Source of the DNA: Thermoflexus sp040289485
Lineage (GTDB): Bacteria > Chloroflexota > Anaerolineae > Thermoflexales > Thermoflexaceae
DNA: 29,812 bases
Direction: 5' to 3'
NCBI RefSeq assembly: GCF_040289485.1
Contig: NZ_PSLG01000023.1
Span: 1-29,812 of the forward strand
The translations under genes were made by a program, and so were the position numbers. This document shows, piece after piece, positions 11,245 to 18,648 of the stretch; position 1 is the first letter of the stretch; every line of letters starts with the position of its first letter. The notes beneath the pieces were generated by a model. That model was not told where the DNA came from. It made no database searches and was given only the letters and a program-made list of their open reading frames with translations.

Positions 11245-12082
11245 TCATGGGCCCTCGGGATGGAGGCCGGTCTCCAGGATCAGCCCGGTGAGCCAATTCC
11301 GGGGGACGAACTCGAACCACGGGATCTCCCCCGATGCAGCGGCGGTCGGGCGCCGGGCCGGGTGGGGTCCAGCAGCGGGCGGCCAGCGTTTCTCGGCGGT
11401 GGCGACGACGAAGAAGGGGCGCTGGAAGTGCCGGGCCAAGACCGCGAAGGTGAGCGTCCCCACCTTTTGATGATCCCCTCCGGGTCCCACGCGTCGGCCC
11501 CTACCAAGACCAGATCGGCGTGGGGGAGGTAATGGGCCGCCACGAGGTCCGGCAAGAGGAGGGCGGTGTGCCCCTGGGCGGCCGCTTCTTCCGCCATCCG
11601 CCGGCCCTCTCCGCCTGGCTCGGCGATCGGGCAAAGAACCTGGAGGCGATGCCCATCGGCGGCTGCCCGGGCCAGCGCCTGGGCGACCAGACGGCTGCGG
11701 GAATGGGTGAAGAGCACGCGGATCGAACGCAGGAGGGCGGCCGCGTGGCCCGCCGCCGCCTCCTCGTGGTCCCGGAGCCGCTGCCGGAAGGCTTGCATCG
11801 CCGCGATCACCGCCGCGCGGGCGGCCGGCCCATCCGTGGCCCCCGCCACCGCCTCCCGGGCGGCCGCCGTCAGATGCCAGGGCGGAGCCATATCCGGATG
11901 GGCCTCCCGCAGCGCCCGGAGCAGATCCTCCAGGGCGGCCACGAACGCCTCCCGGCGATCGGCCGGATGTTCCTGGGCCCACGCGATCACGATCTCCGCC
12001 GCCCGCTGGGCCAGGGCCATCGCCCCCGACGTCCGTCCGCCCGATAGGCCGCCAGTTCTTCGGACCAGGTCCCCGCCGCCAT
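11245..12082 (-). pseudogene. eIF2B alpha/beta/delta-family protein, disrupted by two single-base frameshifts
   Basis: Three reading frames together give one protein of about 279 residues. ATG 12082 (GGGAG six bases upstream) encodes MAAGTWSEELAAYRAD. A missing base between 12034 and 12035 would restore RTSGAMALAQRAAEIV. The main middle frame then runs through FTHSRSRLVAQAL, VLCPIAEPGGEGRRMA and LVLVGADAWDPEGII. A second missing base in the AAAAG run at 11465-11468 would restore (N/K)KVGTLTFAVLARHFQRPFFVVAT to the TGA at 11245. The fold is that of eIF2B-related sugar-phosphate isomerases. The position where methylthioribose- and ribose-1,5-bisphosphate isomerases carry a catalytic Cys appears to be Ser here (THSRS), so function is unclear. 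Either a real pseudogene or two sequencing errors. Confidence 0.75.
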
Positions 12083-12118
12083 CCCGATCTCCCGGAGCGA
12101 AACGGATGATTCCCGTTC

Positions 12119-12126
12119 GGTATAAT
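12119..12126 (+). promoter_or_regulatory. Putative promoter between divergent genes (TATAAT)
   Basis: An AT-rich island in a GC-rich gap contains TATAAT (12121-12126), 84 bases before the methyltransferase ATG. Its complement (TTATTATA) could also serve the minus-strand eIF2B-family gene, whose ATG is about 38 bases away. No convincing -35 box was found for either direction. Confidence 0.4.
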
Positions 12127-12209
12127 AAATCTGCCCGATCGGCCGCGCCCGCCCCACCGCTGACCGACCTCGAGGCAGGAAAAGAGGACGATCCCTGGAG
12201 GCGCAACCC

Positions 12210-12899
12210 ATGGGCTCCAACTGGCTCTTCGAATGGATCGGGCCTCTGTACGATCGGGTCCTCGGCGGGCTGGACCTAGCCCCCTTGCGACAGCATATCG
12301 ATCTCCCAGCGGGGCGCCTGCTGGACGTGGGCGGGGGAACCGGGCGGGTGGCGCGGGCATTGCAGGGGGAGGTGGAGATGGCGGTGATCGTCGATGTGGC
12401 CTGGGGGATGGTCCGCATCGCCCGCCGGCATCCGGGCCTGCTGCCGGTGCAAGCCGTGGCCGAGCGCCTTCCCTTCGCCGACGGGACCTTTGATCGCGTC
12501 CTGATCGTCGATGCCCTCCACCACGTGATCGACGCGGCGCGGGCGTTGGAGGAGATGGCCCGGGTACTGCGGCCCGGCGGCCTTCTGGTGATCGAGGAGC
12601 CGGACATCCGGCGTTGGCCGGTGAAGGGGATCTCCCTCGTGGAGCGCGCGCTGGGCCTGCGCAGCCGATTCCTGCCTCCCCAGGCCCTCCAGGCCCGCCT
12701 CGCCGCCCTCGGCCTCGCGGCGCGGATCCACGAAGAGCCCGCCGGCCTCCGCTTCTGGGCCATCGGCCGCAAGCCGACGGACGCCTCGGGCGTCCCAGCG
12801 CCGCTCCCCAGCCCCAAAGGCCAGCCCAGGTGCCCCCTCCGGGATTCGAACCCGGACCCACACCGCTTAGAAGGCGGCGGCTCTTTCCCTTTGAGCTAA
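12210..12899 (+). CDS. Class I SAM-dependent methyltransferase
   Basis: A 229-residue methyltransferase of the UbiE/Methyltransf_11 type. SAM motif I is LLDVGGGTGRVARAL (about residues 37-51). The acidic end of the next strand is IVDVAWGM. Motif II/III regions are AERLPFADGTFDRVLIVDALHHV and VLRPGGLLVIEEPD, read in pieces. The likely substrate is a lipid quinone or other small hydrophobic molecule, but nothing in the context fixes it. GGAGG (12197-12201) lies 8 bases before ATG 12210. The conserved domain ends near FWAIGRKP (about residue 190). After that the frame continues without a stop into the antisense of the tRNA-Arg gene and ends with TAA inside it, so the last 23 or so residues are tRNA complement. 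Confidence 0.85.
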   Translation: MGSNWLFEWIGPLYDRVLGGLDLAPLRQHIDLPAGRLLDVGGGTGRVARALQGEVEMAVIVDVAWGMVRIARRHPGLLPVQAVAERLPFADGTFDRVLIVDALHHVIDAARALEEMARVLRPGGLLVIEEPDIRRWPVKGISLVERALGLRSRFLPPQALQARLAALGLAARIHEEPAGLRFWAIGRKPTDASGVPAPLPSPKGQPRCPLRDSNPDPHRLEGGGSFPLS

Positions 12900-12905
12900 G
12901 GGGGC
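12831..12905 (-). tRNA. tRNA-Arg (anticodon UCU)
   Basis: The minus strand folds as a complete cloverleaf. The acceptor is GCCCCCT/AGGGGGC with discriminator A. The D stem is GCTC/GAGC, the anticodon stem GCCGC/GCGGT with loop CTTCTAA, and the T arm CCGGG-TTCGAAT-CCCGG. The anticodon TCT (12869-12871 on the complement) reads AGA/AGG-type arginine codons. The variable region is 6 bases. CCA is not encoded (ACCT follows). The methyltransferase frame overlaps it on the other strand. Confidence 0.96.
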
Positions 12906-13240
12906 ATATGCCTTCTCCCCGATTGTAAAAACCACCACATAGGCCTGGAAAATAGGAAAAAAGTCCGAGGAGGCCACCTGCTGCGGGATGAGGGTTAGTG
13001 GGCTCTCCAGAAGGCGAGGGGCGGGCAGGAGAAAGAAGGCTCCTCCCACCAGAGGGAGGGGTGGGAAAGCAGGACCATGCTTCGGTTCGGGGAACCTGGT
13101 GGATACGGCATTCGACCTGCCGTAAAATCCAGAGATGGAAATCGGTCAGGCTGGCTCTACAGTACCATAAAGCGGCCCGCCTGTCAAGACGGCCGTTCGG
13201 TTCCGGCTGCTCTCATCCCAAAACAGCGAGACGACCCTCG
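12906..13240. other. 335-base intergenic region between tRNA-Arg and mfd
   Basis: The region carries the tRNA promoter at its left end (see separate entry). A possible mfd promoter on the plus strand is TGGATA (13100-13105), 17 bases, TAAAAT (13123-13128), leaving a leader of about 105 bases. A GC stem, CCTCCC-accaga-GGGAGG, lies at 13042-13059 with no T tract. No small gene with a convincing ribosome binding site was seen. Confidence 0.4.
12922..12951 (-). promoter_or_regulatory. Putative tRNA-Arg promoter
   Basis: On the minus strand TACAAT (12922-12927) follows TTTCCA (12946-12951) after 18 bases. Transcription would start about 10 bases before the 5' end of the mature tRNA at 12905, which is a typical arrangement. 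Confidence 0.5.
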
Positions 13241-16200
13241 ATGGCGCCTCTTCAGCCTTTGCTCGGGCTCCTGGAAGCGGAGCCGACTTTTGCCCGTCTC
13301 CGCGAACAATTCGAGACGGAGGGCCCTATCGCCCTGGCCATGCCCCGAGCGGCGTGGCCGTTCTGGGCGGCGGCCTGGGTCCGGAACGCCACGGGCCCTG
13401 TTCTGATCGTCACGGGGAAGGCCGAGCGGGCCCAGCAGGTGGCCCAGGATCTGACCCTCTGGCTGGGACCGGAGCGGATCCATCGCCTGCCCGAGCCGCC
13501 GGCCATGCCCTACGAGCGCGCACCGTGGCCCCCCGAGATCCGGGCCGAGCGGCTCGCCGCCCTGGCGGCCCTGGCCGGGGTGGACGGGGATCCCGCCCCG
13601 GTGGTGGTCGCCTCGACCCGGGCCTTGCTGCTGCGCACGATGCCCCCGCGGCGGTTCCACGGGCTGCGTCGCATCCTCCGGGTCGGCCAGGAACTGCCCC
13701 TCGGCGGGTTCCTCCGGTATCTCCTAGAGGCCGGCTACGAGCCGGTCACCACCGTGACCCACCCCGGGCAGTTCGCCCGCCGGGGTGGACTGGTGGATCT
13801 CTTCCCTCCGAACCAGGCGGAGCCGGTCCGGGTGGAGTGGGAGGCGGACCGCATCGCCAGCCTGCGCGCCTTCGATCCCGCCACCCAGCGCACCCTCCGG
13901 GCGATCGCCCAGGTGCGGCTTCTCCCCGCCCGGGAGGCCCTCCCCCTGGAGGGCCCGCGGGTGGCCGAGCGCCTGGCTGGCTGGCAACCGTCGGTCGAGG
14001 CCCCCGCGGAGGCCGAGGCGCTGGAACGGGAGCGCCAGGCTCTGGCCCAAGGGGTGCCTTTCCCCTTGCTGGAGTTCTATCTCCCCTATTTCTACGCCGA
14101 TGCCACCACCCCCCTGGCCTACCTGCCGGAACCCGGGCCCGTGATCCTCATGGACGAGGCGGAGATCCGGGAGGCCTGGGAGGAACTACAGGAGGAAGCA
14201 CAAGCCCTCCGGGATCGGGCGGCGGCGGCGGGGTTCCTGCCGCCGGGATACCCGGATCCCCTGGAGAACCTCGAGACGTGGCGCGCCCGTCTGGCGCGCT
14301 ATCGGGTCCTGCGCCTCCATGGGTTGCCAGAAGGAGGGCCCGAGATCCCGGACCGCCAGGGGTTCGGCTTCGCCGCCGCCCCCCGGTTCGGGGGCCAGCT
14401 CCAGCGCATGGTGGAAGATCTCGCCCGCCGCTTGCGCCTGGGGGAAGCGGTGGTGGTGGTCAGCCGCCAGGCCGAGCGTCTGGCCGCCGTCTGGGCCGAT
14501 CGGAGGGGAGACCTCGCGGAGGCCGCCAGCACCGTCGCCGCCCTGGAAACCCCTCCCCGGCCCCGCCGACTTTACTTCCTCACCGGAGCCCTGAGCGGCG
14601 GCTTTCTGTTCCGGCCCCAGGGGGGACCGCCTCTGGCCCTCCTGACCGATGCGGAGCTTTTTGGGGTGCTCCGCCCCGTCCCATGGCGCCGCCGGATCCG
14701 TCGCGGTCCGCCGCCGGAGTGGATCCGATTCCTCCGGGAGGGCGACTATGTCGTCCACGAGGATTTCGGCATCGGGATCTTTGAGGGCCTGGTGCGGTTG
14801 AACCTGGACGGCGTGGAGCGGGAGTATCTGCAGGTGCGCTACGCCGGCAACGACCGGCTCTACGTGCCGGTGGACCAGGCCGACCGCCTCAGCCGATACG
14901 TGGGCCCGACGGATCAGCCCCCGGAGATCCATCCGTTGGGGGGTGGGGAATGGGCCCAGGCCCGGGCCCGCGCCCGCCAAGCGGCCGCTGAGGTGGCCCA
15001 GGAGCTGCTGGAACTGTATGCCCGGCGGGAGGTCGCCCAGGGCCACGCCTTCTCCCCCGACACGCCCTGGCAGCGGGAACTGGAGGCCTCCTTTCCGTTC
15101 ATGGAGACCGAAGATCAGCTCCGGGCCATCGAGGAGGTCAAGGTCGACATGGAGCGGCCGCGGCCCATGGACCGCCTGCTGTGCGGCGACGCCGGTTTCG
15201 GCAAGACGGAGGTCGCGCTGCGGGCCGCCTTCAAGGCCGTCATGGACGGCAAACAGGTGGCGGTGCTGGCCCCCACCACCCTCCTGGCTCACCAACACTA
15301 CGAGACCTTCCGCGCCCGCCTGGCCCCCTTCCCGGTGGTCGTCGACGTTCTGACCCGGCTGCGCAGCCCGAGGGAGCAGGCCGAGATCCTCCGACGCCTG
15401 CGGGCTGGCGAGATCGACATCCTCATCGGCACCCACCGCCTCCTGCAGCCCGATGTGGTCTTCAAGGACCTGGGTCTGGTCATCATCGACGAGGAGCAGC
15501 GGTTCGGGGTGCTGCACAAGGAGCATTTCAAGCGGCTGCGGGCCGAGGTGGACGTGCTCACCCTGACGGCCACGCCCATCCCCCGCACCCTGTATATGGC
15601 CTTAAGCGGCCTGCGCGACATCAGCCTGATCCAGACCCCGCCTGAGGAGCGCCTGCCGGTTCAGGTCTACGTAGGGCCCTACGACGACCGGCTGGTGCGC
15701 TCGGCCATCATGCGGGAACTGGATCGGGGCGGACAAGTCTTCGTGGTCTACAACCGCGTGCACGGCCTCGAGGCCTGGAAGGAGCGGCTGGAGGCCATGG
15801 TCCCCGGGGCCCGCTTCGGGCTGGCCCATGGCCAGATGCCCCCGCGCTTGCTGGAGAAGACGATGATGGCCTTCACCCGCGGAGAGATCGACGTGCTGGT
15901 GGCCACGGACATTGTCAGCAGCGGCCTGGACATCCCCAACGCCAACACCATGATCGTGCTGCGGGCCGACCGCTTCGGGATGGCCCAGCTCTACCAGTTG
16001 CGGGGCCGCGTCGGCCGCAGTGTGCTCCAGGGCTACGCCTATTTCCTGTATGATCCGAAGATCCCCCTCACCGCCGAGGCCCGCGAGCGCCTGACCGCCC
16101 TCTACGAGATCCCAGGCCTGGGCGGGGGCTTCCACCTGGCCCTGCGCGATCTGGAGGTCCGGGGCGCCGGGGAGCTGCTGGGGACGCGGCAGCATGGCCA

Positions 16201-16702
16201 CATCGCCGCGGTGGGCTTCGAACTCTACATGAAGATGCTTCAGCGGGCCATCGCCGAAGAGCGGGCGCGGCGGGAGGGCCAGCCCCCGCCCCCGCCCGAA
16301 GGGGTGGTCCTCAACCTGCCGTGGTCCATCGGCCTGCCGGAGCATTACGTGCCCGACCCGGCACTCCGAGTGCAACTGTATCGCCGGATGGCCGCCATCC
16401 AAACCCTCGAGGGGGTGGAGGAGATGGCCGCTGAACTGGCTGACCGGTTCGGGCCGTTGCCGGAGGAGGCCCGCCACCTGCTCCATCAACTGCGCCTGAA
16501 GATCCTGGCCGCCCGCGCCGGGATCGAGCGGATCTACACGGAGGGCCGGACGCTGGTGCTGCGTCCGGCCCCCCAGGGCATCGAGGGACGGATCGCCGAA
16601 TGGGGGGGGTGGGTCGCCGACGGCGCCCTTCGGATCCCCCGACGCCCCTCCTGGCCCGAGGACCTCGAGCGCCTGCTGCGGGCCCTCGCCCAAGGCACCT
16701 GA
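13241..16702 (+). CDS. mfd: Transcription-repair coupling factor Mfd
   Basis: A 1153-residue protein, standard Mfd length. It displaces RNA polymerase stalled at DNA damage and recruits UvrA. The N-terminal UvrB-like module includes RRGGLVDLFPP and VEWEADRIASLRAFDP. The RNA-polymerase-interacting CarD-like domain begins around residue 497 (GDYVVHEDFGIGIFEG, YLQVRYAGNDRLYVPV). The RecG-like helicase follows: Walker A GDAGFGKTE (about 648), PTTLLAHQH, GTHRLL, Walker B DEEQRFG (about 750), TATPIPRTL, ATDIVSSGLDIPNAN and QLRGRVGRS (about 920). The translocation motif (TRG) and C-terminal TRCF domain (GFELYMKML) complete it. ATG 13241 starts at conserved sequence but lacks a strong Shine-Dalgarno. 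No disruption is seen. Confidence 0.98.
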   Translation: MAPLQPLLGLLEAEPTFARLREQFETEGPIALAMPRAAWPFWAAAWVRNATGPVLIVTGKAERAQQVAQDLTLWLGPERIHRLPEPPAMPYERAPWPPEIRAERLAALAALAGVDGDPAPVVVASTRALLLRTMPPRRFHGLRRILRVGQELPLGGFLRYLLEAGYEPVTTVTHPGQFARRGGLVDLFPPNQAEPVRVEWEADRIASLRAFDPATQRTLRAIAQVRLLPAREALPLEGPRVAERLAGWQPSVEAPAEAEALERERQALAQGVPFPLLEFYLPYFYADATTPLAYLPEPGPVILMDEAEIREAWEELQEEAQALRDRAAAAGFLPPGYPDPLENLETWRARLARYRVLRLHGLPEGGPEIPDRQGFGFAAAPRFGGQLQRMVEDLARRLRLGEAVVVVSRQAERLAAVWADRRGDLAEAASTVAALETPPRPRRLYFLTGALSGGFLFRPQGGPPLALLTDAELFGVLRPVPWRRRIRRGPPPEWIRFLREGDYVVHEDFGIGIFEGLVRLNLDGVEREYLQVRYAGNDRLYVPVDQADRLSRYVGPTDQPPEIHPLGGGEWAQARARARQAAAEVAQELLELYARREVAQGHAFSPDTPWQRELEASFPFMETEDQLRAIEEVKVDMERPRPMDRLLCGDAGFGKTEVALRAAFKAVMDGKQVAVLAPTTLLAHQHYETFRARLAPFPVVVDVLTRLRSPREQAEILRRLRAGEIDILIGTHRLLQPDVVFKDLGLVIIDEEQRFGVLHKEHFKRLRAEVDVLTLTATPIPRTLYMALSGLRDISLIQTPPEERLPVQVYVGPYDDRLVRSAIMRELDRGGQVFVVYNRVHGLEAWKERLEAMVPGARFGLAHGQMPPRLLEKTMMAFTRGEIDVLVATDIVSSGLDIPNANTMIVLRADRFGMAQLYQLRGRVGRSVLQGYAYFLYDPKIPLTAEARERLTALYEIPGLGGGFHLALRDLEVRGAGELLGTRQHGHIAAVGFELYMKMLQRAIAEERARREGQPPPPPEGVVLNLPWSIGLPEHYVPDPALRVQLYRRMAAIQTLEGVEEMAAELADRFGPLPEEARHLLHQLRLKILAARAGIERIYTEGRTLVLRPAPQGIEGRIAEWGGWVADGALRIPRRPSWPEDLERLLRALAQGT

Positions 16703-16716
16703 GGCCTGTATTCCGT

Positions 16717-16830
16717 TCACGGCCGCTGCAACTCGCGAAGGGCAAAGACGGCGGAGGGAGAGTGGGAGGCATCGATCCCGAGGGCCACCTTGGGCAGCCG
16801 CCCCGGATCCGCCTCCCCAGGCCGGATCAC
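16717..16830 (-). CDS. Possible small ORF overlapping the znuB stop (GTGA)
   Basis: GTG at 16830-16828 overlaps the TGA stop of the permease gene (GTGA) and opens a 37-codon frame. It reads VIRPGEADPGRLPK, then VALGIDASHSPSAVFA and LRELQRP before TGA. The composition looks like protein rather than shadow reading, and a 4-base overlap is typical of translational coupling. I recognise no family. It could equally be the remnant of a longer permease tail or of a lost gene. It ends 15 bases from the convergent mfd stop. Confidence 0.3.
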   Translation of the reverse strand: MIRPGEADPGRLPKVALGIDASHSPSAVFALRELQRP

Positions 16831-17672
16831 CAGGGTCGATGTCGAACCCTCTGCAGGAAGGCCACAACCCCGAAGAGGGCGGTGGCGGTGAGCACGATGG
16901 CCGCCCCCGAGGCCACGCCGGTGTAGTAAGAGGCGTAAAGGCCCACGACCGCCGAGAGCGCGGCCAGGGCCATGGCCACCCCCATCATGGCTGGCAGACG
17001 ATGGGTCATCAAATAGGCGGTGGCCGCCGGCGTCACCAGCATGGCCACCATCAGGGCCACGCCCACCGTGCGCAGCGCTACCACCACGGCGACAGCGATC
17101 AGCACCAGCAGGAGGTTCTCGAACAGTCGGGCCGGCAGCCGCAGGGTGACGGCCAGGACCGGATCGAAGGAGATCACCAGCAGTTCCTTGTAAAAGAGGG
17201 CGACAGCCAGGACCACCAGGCCGCCGAAGATCCCCAAGCGCACCAGGTCCCCGTCGGTGACCCCCAAGACGTCTCCGAAGAGCAGGTGGGTGAGGTCCAC
17301 GGCGTAACTGCGGGAGGTGGAGATCAAGACCACCCCCAGGGCGAAGGCGCCGGCGAACAGGATCCCGATGGCCGTGTCTTCCTTCAGGCGCCGTCCCCGG
17401 CTGAGGGCGCCGATTCCCAGGGCCGCCAGGACTGCCGTGCCCAGCCCCCACCAGAAGAGGGCGTCCCGGGAGCCCCCGCTCAGCAGGTATCCCAGGGCCA
17501 GCCCGGGGAGGATGGAATGGGCCAGGGCGTCGCCGAAGAACGCCATCCCTCGCAGGACCACATAGGTCCCCACCAGGGCGCAGATCATCCCTACCCCGAC
17601 CGCGGCCGCCAGGCCGCGGACCATGAACGGATGCTGAAGGGGGTCGAGCAGCACCCGCAGCAACGTTTCCAT
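16827..17672 (-). CDS. znuB: Zinc/manganese-type ABC transporter permease
   Basis: A 281-residue integral membrane protein of the ABC-3 (ZnuB/MntB/TroC) family, with about eight or nine hydrophobic helices. Family marks are PFMVRGLAAAVGVGMICALVG at the start (read as pieces), VLRGMAFFGDALAHS, GYLLSG, and the permease-ATPase contact region RTVGVALMVAMLVTPAATA, followed by GLYASYYTGVASGA near the end. ATG 17672 was chosen because the conserved METLLRVLLDPLQHPFM begins there and the longer frame overlaps the ATPase gene. It lies 40 bases after the ATPase stop in the zinc operon. Metal choice (Zn over Mn) is inferred from the binding protein and regulator. Confidence 0.93.
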   Translation of the reverse strand: METLLRVLLDPLQHPFMVRGLAAAVGVGMICALVGTYVVLRGMAFFGDALAHSILPGLALGYLLSGGSRDALFWWGLGTAVLAALGIGALSRGRRLKEDTAIGILFAGAFALGVVLISTSRSYAVDLTHLLFGDVLGVTDGDLVRLGIFGGLVVLAVALFYKELLVISFDPVLAVTLRLPARLFENLLLVLIAVAVVVALRTVGVALMVAMLVTPAATAYLMTHRLPAMMGVAMALAALSAVVGLYASYYTGVASGAAIVLTATALFGVVAFLQRVRHRPW

Positions 17673-17712
17673 TTCGGACCCTGCCTCCTCGCCGCCCGCG
17701 CGGCCGATCGGC

Positions 17713-18597
17713 TCAGGCGCCCGGGGCCCCCTCACAGCATGTGTCCCCGACGGCCACCCATTCCCCGCTGACATACAACAGCCGCAGGTGGCCACCGTAG
17801 GCCCGGCGGAGGGCCTCCGGGGTGAACACCTCCTCGGGCCGTCCGAAGCCGATGAGCCACCGGTTCAACAACAGCACGCGATCGAAATGGGTCGCCGCCT
17901 GCTCCAGATCATGGGTGGCGACCAGCACCGTCACCCCCTGGGAGCGCAGCCCCTCCAAAAGCGCCAGGATCCCCTCCTGAGACGGGAGGTCCAGCCCGGT
18001 GAAGGGCTCGTCCAGCAGCAACAACTCCGCCTCCTGGGCCAGGGCACGGGCGATGAACATCCGCTGCTGCTGGCCACCAGAGAGGGCGCGGATCGGACGG
18101 TCGGCCAGGTGGGCGATCCCCACTTGCGCCAGGGCCTGGCGCACCCGTTCCCAGTCCTTCGGGCCGGGCGGGCGGAGGAGCCCCAGTTTCCCCACCCGCC
18201 CCATCATGACCACGTCCGCCACCGTCACCGGGAAATTCCAGTCCACGGCGGTCCGCTGTGGGATGTACGCGATGCACAAGTGCCCTCCCGGACTCTGGCC
18301 ATACACGCGGACGGCGCCCGAGGTGGGGGTCAGCACGCCGGCGATGATCTTGAGCAGGGTGCTCTTCCCCGCCCCGTTGGGCCCCACGATGGCAACGCGC
18401 TCGCCCGTCCGCACGGTGAAGGAGACCTCCTCCAGGGCCAGCACATCGTTGTAACGCATGGAGACCCGGGAGACCTCCAGCAAGGGTGCCTCCAGGGCGT
18501 GCGGCGCATGGCGCTCCGCCAGCCAGGAGGCCACCTGCCGCGCCACCGGCGCGCCCATACGGATCCCCGCCTGCGCCAATCGCCTCATCCAGGCCAT
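17713..18597 (-). CDS. znuC: Zinc/manganese-type ABC transporter ATP-binding protein
   Basis: A 294-residue ATPase that powers the permease encoded next. Walker A GPNGAGKST is at residues 72-80, the Q-loop in YIPQRTAVDW at about 111-120, the signature LSGGQQQR at 172-179, Walker B LLLLDEP at 192-198, and the switch His in ATHD. YIPQRTAVDWNFPVTV is typical of the metal (ZnuC/MntB) subgroup. The start at 18597 has GGAGGAGG six bases upstream. It gives an N-terminal extension of about 40 residues (WMRRLAQAGIRMGAPVA) before the normal beginning at LLEVSRVSMRY, which is unusual for this family. The C-terminus carries a CC pair (DTCCEG). It follows the binding protein by 51 bases. Confidence 0.93.
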   Translation of the reverse strand: MAWMRRLAQAGIRMGAPVARQVASWLAERHAPHALEAPLLEVSRVSMRYNDVLALEEVSFTVRTGERVAIVGPNGAGKSTLLKIIAGVLTPTSGAVRVYGQSPGGHLCIAYIPQRTAVDWNFPVTVADVVMMGRVGKLGLLRPPGPKDWERVRQALAQVGIAHLADRPIRALSGGQQQRMFIARALAQEAELLLLDEPFTGLDLPSQEGILALLEGLRSQGVTVLVATHDLEQAATHFDRVLLLNRWLIGFGRPEEVFTPEALRRAYGGHLRLLYVSGEWVAVGDTCCEGAPGA

Positions 18598-18648
18598 CGC
18601 CCGCCTCCTCCCCGGATCCCTTCGCGAAGCCCGCCCCGGGCGGATGGA

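Noticed and set aside
11461..11474. Programmed -1 ribosomal frameshift at the AAAAG run in the eIF2B-family gene
   Set aside because: The run has only four A and does not form a classic X-XXY-YYZ slippery heptamer. A second unrelated frameshift in the same gene also needs explaining, so mutation or sequencing error is simpler.
13042..13059. Stem CCTCCC-accaga-GGGAGG upstream of mfd as terminator
   Set aside because: No T tract follows on either strand and no transcript clearly ends there.
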